A DNA stretch of 35,771 nt, from positions 1-35,771 of the forward strand of contig CAZJJG010000014.1 of NCBI GenBank assembly GCA_964546275.1, written 5' to 3'. Source of the DNA: MED-G78 sp964546275 (GTDB lineage: Bacteria > Pseudomonadota > Gammaproteobacteria > Magnimaribacterales > D2472). The notes under the pieces were generated by a model. That model saw only the letters and a program-made list of their open reading frames with translations, searched no databases and was not told the origin of the DNA. Position numbers and translations under genes: made by a program. Shown here piece by piece: positions 32,695 through 35,771 of the stretch (positions are counted from its first letter, which is position 1; every line of letters begins with the position of its first letter).

Positions 32695-33739
32695 TTTGTT
32701 GATCTACAAACAAGTTAGCGCCATCAGTAAACTTAAAAATAGCATCAGCTGCTAAAATTACTGCTCCAGCAGTCCATGAAGGCTTTTCATCAGGCCAATA
32801 TATATTTTCAACATATTGCCAACCCATATAAGGAATATTGCTGCTATCAGTTATATTGAGAGCTTCTCCAAATATCTTTATAGCTAAATCAGTCTCTTCT
32901 GCTTTCATCGCAGCAATAACAAATTCATTAGTTTCAGCAACTGTTACCCATGGCTCCTCTTTAACGCATTTAATACCAAGCCCCTCTACATAAAATTCTG
33001 AAATAGTTTTATGAATAATCTCTTTGCTGGAATTTAATTCAAAAGCCCCGCATAAAACTGGATAGTACCAATCCATAGAAAATCTTTTTCTATCAATTTT
33101 GTGATCAAAAAGACCATCTGGATTTCTTAAGGCAACTCTTAAACTTTTATAAGCAACTTTCCATGACTTAAGCTTGGTTGTATCAGGATCATTAATGATT
33201 TCAAAAAGAGTGATTGCGCATTCTAAACTTTTTAATATCGAAGATGAGCCTGTGATTAAATAATCATCTCCTGGTAATCCTTCCTCATTGATACACCAGG
33301 GTATTGTGCCTTTAGCATTTTGTAACTTAATAGAAAAATCAACGCCCTTAATAACCGATGGCCATATTGATGTTATGAACTCTAAATCTCGAGTAATAAG
33401 AAAATAATGGAGCAGTCCTACGCTTATATAAGATGAAAAATGCGTCTGTTTATTTAACTTCGTTGGTACATCATTTATAAACTCACTATACCAGCTGCCA
33501 TCCTCATTTTGACTCTTAATCAACCAATTAAAGCCATCTTTTGCAGCTTCAATATTTCCTAAAGTAGTTAGTCCCATTATTGATTCAATATGATCCCAAG
33601 GATCAAGCATTCCAGCTTTTAGCGATGGAATAGATCCTGAATCTGACTGGCAAGATGCTATATAGTCAGAAATTGACTGGTAAAAATCTAGGTTAGAAAA
33701 AACAAGATCTATATGTGTTTTTTGCTCGGGTAGATGCAT
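32681..33739 (-). CDS. Unrecognised alpha/alpha-toroid protein (prenyltransferase/terpene-cyclase-like or glycosidase-like fold)
   Basis: 352 residues, no signal peptide and no obvious membrane helix. Repeated helical segments carry aromatic and Gly-rich motifs: GMLDPWDHIESIMGL (about 43-57), WLIKSQNEDGSWYSEF (like a terpene-cyclase QW motif), TIPWCINEEGLPGDDYLITGSSSIL, EEPWVTVAETNEFVIAAM and PSWTAGAVILAADAI. This fits an (alpha/alpha)6 barrel, as in terpenoid-cyclase-like proteins and some glycoside hydrolases. No catalytic motif was recognised, so the activity stays open. Its ATG overlaps the methyltransferase stop by one base (TAATG), with a GT4 gene further upstream, pointing to glycan or polyprenyl-glycan metabolism. 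Confidence 0.6.
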   Translation of the reverse strand: MHLPEQKTHIDLVFSNLDFYQSISDYIASCQSDSGSIPSLKAGMLDPWDHIESIMGLTTLGNIEAAKDGFNWLIKSQNEDGSWYSEFINDVPTKLNKQTHFSSYISVGLLHYFLITRDLEFITSIWPSVIKGVDFSIKLQNAKGTIPWCINEEGLPGDDYLITGSSSILKSLECAITLFEIINDPDTTKLKSWKVAYKSLRVALRNPDGLFDHKIDRKRFSMDWYYPVLCGAFELNSSKEIIHKTISEFYVEGLGIKCVKEEPWVTVAETNEFVIAAMKAEETDLAIKIFGEALNITDSSNIPYMGWQYVENIYWPDEKPSWTAGAVILAADAIFKFTDGANLFVDQQTRNL

Positions 33740-34443
33740 TATTTTTTCTGATAATACATAGCAATACTTTTTCCAAGTATTGGATTAAGGGCTTTATCAA
33801 GAATTTCTAAGTAAAGAGGTTTTTGAAGAATCTGTTTCTCTAGTAATTTTTTATAAGCTTTCACTAAAAAATTTGTTTCCTGCGTTTTCCAAAAAAGACA
33901 TCGTAACCACCAATAAGGGCTATGCAAAGAATGAAACCTCTCTGAAGATACATAATTAAATCCATGACTTGAAATAGTATTTATAGCATGTTTCTTTCTA
34001 AATATTCTTACATGTCCTCCTGGCATGCTGTGATAATCTTCTGAAAGCATCCAGCATATTTTTTCAGGCCAGAATGAAGGAAAGCTTGGTAAAAAATAGC
34101 CATTTGGCTTTAGAACTCTTTGAATTTCATCCAAAGCATCCTCATAATTAACTAAATGCTCGAGGACTTCTGAGCACACAATTAAGTCAAATGAAGAATC
34201 TGCAAATGGCATCTCATATCCTGATGCCATAGTAAAACCTGCTCCTTCATTAGATATAGATTCAAAATAATCAGCCCCTTCTTGAGCAATTTTAAGCGAT
34301 TCAGCATGAAGATCTAACCCAATACAATAAGCATTAGGATATTTATCCATTACACCGAAAATATGCCTCCCCTCTCCACAACCAAGGTCTAGAATTTTTC
34401 CACCATCTGGGACATGAATCTTATTGAAATCAAAGGTTAGCAT
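33739..34443 (-). CDS. Class I SAM-dependent methyltransferase (Methyltransf_11-like)
   Basis: 234 residues. The SAM motif is KILDLGCGEGRH near residue 15-26, the acidic residue IGLDLH follows, and the DLIVCSEVLEHL motif comes before the KPNGYFLPSFPSFW strand. The fold is like that of small-molecule or glycan O-methyltransferases. The substrate is unknown. It overlaps the GT4 gene by 14 bases and the alpha/alpha-toroid gene by 1 base, so GT4, methyltransferase and toroid protein probably form one translationally coupled set. Confidence 0.8.
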   Translation of the reverse strand: MLTFDFNKIHVPDGGKILDLGCGEGRHIFGVMDKYPNAYCIGLDLHAESLKIAQEGADYFESISNEGAGFTMASGYEMPFADSSFDLIVCSEVLEHLVNYEDALDEIQRVLKPNGYFLPSFPSFWPEKICWMLSEDYHSMPGGHVRIFRKKHAINTISSHGFNYVSSERFHSLHSPYWWLRCLFWKTQETNFLVKAYKKLLEKQILQKPLYLEILDKALNPILGKSIAMYYQKK

Positions 34444-35698
34444 TATTGCCTCGTATGATTGTTTTATGATCTTTTATTACTTTTCTCATTAGCTCTTCGT
34501 ATTGCTTTCCAATAACTGTCCAATTAAATTTTTCTTGTATATGCTTTCTGCCCTCTTGAGCTTTAATATTATACAGATTGGGATCAATAAATATTTTTCT
34601 TATTGAGTCAGCGATAGCATAAGAGTCTTTTGGAGGGATGAGTATTGCATATTTTCCAGTGATCTCTGGTATAGATGCTACGTTCGTCGCTACAAGAGGA
34701 GTAGCACAAGCCATTGCTTCAGCTACAGGGTAGCCAAAACCCTCATAAAGCGAGCTTACTATTGCAACAGAACTCTTAGCATACTCTTGAGCAATCTCTT
34801 CTTTTGTTAGTTTAGTTTTAAACGTCACCCTGTTATTAAGACCTAATTCTTGAATTAACCTTTCTGTATGGCCACCTTCCCTAAGGGTTCCAATAACTAA
34901 TAACTCAATATCACTGAATTCCACTGCTAGTCTTGCTAGAGCATGCAACGAAAAATCTAAACCCTTTAAAGGTACATCTGCGCTGGCAGTTGTTATTAAT
35001 CTATGAGCTTTCCTTTGAATATCAGGATAAGGTCTAAATATATTTGAATCTACAGCATTGTAAATTACAGAAATATTTTTATCTTGAACTTTAAAATCTT
35101 TAGCAATATCTTTTTTAGAACTATGGGACACAGTCACTATATTATTTAGTTTTGGAGCAACTCTTTTCTGCATTTTTAAGAAGGAATACCACCTTAATCT
35201 AGAAATTTTATATATAAGATTTTTATTTGTTTCTAATTCATGCTTTAAATCCATGGTGATGGGATGATGAATCACTTCGATGAAAGGAGTTAGTATTTGA
35301 ATATATTCCATTCCATAACTTATAGACTGATTATCAATAACTAAATCATAATTATTTTTGAGAATATGTTTTTTTGCTCTTATACCGAAGGTTCTCATTT
35401 CTGGAAAGCCACCAGCCAGAACAGCTAGAAACTCATAGAAATCAGTAAGAGTTTTATTCTTATGACTGATAAATTTATAAAATCTATCCTTAAAGCTGAA
35501 TGTTTCAAAAAGATTTAAACCTGGAGATTTTATAAGGTCTATTGCTGTGTCTAAATGAGGATAAGGAGGCCCTGAAAGTACTGTGACTTTATGGCCTAAA
35601 TCTATAAGTGATTTTGACAAGTCTTTGATATAGATACCTTGTCCGCCCCCAAAAGGTGCGCTTCTATAGCTTAAGATGAGAATCTTGAGAGAGTTCAA
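34430..35698 (-). CDS. GT4-family glycosyltransferase
   Basis: 422-residue GT-B glycosyltransferase. The N-terminal half starts LKILILSYRSAPFGGGQGIYIKDL, typical of family 4. The C-terminal half has VIYNAVDSNIF, the DVPLKGLD segment, and the nucleotide-sugar-binding EGFGYPVAEAMACATPLVAT (E-x7-E type). The start is TTG at 35698. The acceptor and donor are unknown; the waaA/LpxL-type neighbourhood suggests LPS core or another surface glycan, though it is about 3 kb from those genes and on the opposite strand to the LpxL gene. Confidence 0.88.
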   Translation of the reverse strand: MNSLKILILSYRSAPFGGGQGIYIKDLSKSLIDLGHKVTVLSGPPYPHLDTAIDLIKSPGLNLFETFSFKDRFYKFISHKNKTLTDFYEFLAVLAGGFPEMRTFGIRAKKHILKNNYDLVIDNQSISYGMEYIQILTPFIEVIHHPITMDLKHELETNKNLIYKISRLRWYSFLKMQKRVAPKLNNIVTVSHSSKKDIAKDFKVQDKNISVIYNAVDSNIFRPYPDIQRKAHRLITTASADVPLKGLDFSLHALARLAVEFSDIELLVIGTLREGGHTERLIQELGLNNRVTFKTKLTKEEIAQEYAKSSVAIVSSLYEGFGYPVAEAMACATPLVATNVASIPEITGKYAILIPPKDSYAIADSIRKIFIDPNLYNIKAQEGRKHIQEKFNWTVIGKQYEELMRKVIKDHKTIIRGNNANL

Positions 35699-35703
35699 AG
35701 TTT

Positions 35704-35771
35704 TTAAGTATTTGTGTATGTTAGCCAGGATTCATACTGATCATTTTTACCAGTTATAATTAGGCTATATG
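35704..35771 (-). CDS. 3' end of an upstream gene, cut by window edge
   Basis: On the minus strand an open frame enters from the window edge and ends at TAA 35706-35704, five bases before the GT4 start at 35698. The 21 visible residues end SLIITGKNDQYESWLTYTNT. The tight spacing fits a co-transcribed upstream gene, but the tail is too short for a family call, and it could be a chance open frame. Confidence 0.45.
   Translation of the reverse strand, partial: YSLIITGKNDQYESWLTYTNT

Noticed and set aside
32681..33739. Naming the alpha/alpha-toroid protein a squalene cyclase or prenyltransferase
   Set aside because: The single QW-like motif and the fold pattern are shared by several families; no catalytic DXDD or zinc motif was seen.
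1..35771. tRNA, rRNA, CRISPR, insertion sequences, riboswitches
   Set aside because: No cloverleaf-like, repeat-spacer, terminal inverted repeat/transposase or recognisable aptamer pattern was seen in the few short gaps; in particular no FMN or TPP element ahead of ribD or thiL.

Overview
The window is 35.8 kb of AT-rich bacterial chromosome (roughly one third G+C by eye). It is almost wall-to-wall coding, and no non-coding gap exceeds about 190 bases. The gene content and order are gammaproteobacterial: ubiG-mupP-yciK, scpA-scpB-rluB, xseB-ispA-dxs, thiL-pgpA, nrdR-ribD-ribBA-ribH-nusB, miaA-hflK-hflC-purA and waaA beside an LpxL-type acyltransferase. The low G+C, overlapping genes, shortened proteins and loss of genes from conserved operons suggest a streamlined, probably marine, gammaproteobacterium of the SAR86 type. 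That placement is an inference from style and gene order, not from a marker-gene tree. I saw no rRNA, tRNA, CRISPR array, insertion sequence, prophage structural gene or attachment site.

Layout. Positions 1-2748 (minus): proton-translocating transhydrogenase with a split alpha subunit, pntAA-pntAB-pntB, with pntB cut by the window edge. Positions 2903-4963 (plus): ubiG-mupP-yciK (ubiquinone O-methylation, muropeptide-sugar phosphate recycling, a short-chain dehydrogenase). Positions 4960-7646 (minus): scpA-scpB-rluB and a minimal AlkA-like glycosylase (chromosome condensation, 23S rRNA pseudouridylation, base-excision repair). Positions 7841-10247 (plus): DAHP synthase, then two genes resembling a DnaT-domain primosome protein and a lambda-P-like helicase loader. 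Positions 10327-14336 (plus): an RND efflux pair whose adaptor has no alpha-helical hairpin. Positions 14372-17349 (plus): xseB-ispA-dxs. Positions 17312-19874 (minus): thiolase-thiL-pgpA. Positions 20038-25412 (plus): nth, then glyA-nrdR-ribD-ribBA-ribH-nusB. Positions 25396-31175 (minus): waaA-glnB-miaA-hflK-hflC-purA. Positions 31208-32694 (plus): LpxL-family acyltransferase and a SAM methyltransferase. Positions 32681-35771 (minus): a probable surface-glycan group (GT4 glycosyltransferase, methyltransferase, alpha/alpha-toroid protein, and the tail of one more gene).

How the genes work together. Most are housekeeping modules for isoprenoid/quinone precursors (dxs, ispA, ubiG), flavin synthesis (ribD, ribBA, ribH), one-carbon metabolism (glyA), purines (purA), membrane protein quality control (hflKC), DNA repair (nth, xseB, alkA-like) and lipid A/inner core assembly (waaA, lpxL-like). 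The points most worth a second look are: miaA has no ATG, GTG or TTG ahead of its P-loop and lies in frame with the glnB stop codon; the RND adaptor lacks its hairpin; the tandem DnaT-domain/lambda-P pair may be a domesticated helicase-loading system; all four convergent gene pairs overlap at their 3' ends, leaving no room for intergenic terminators; and hfq, hflX and ribE are absent from their usual places.
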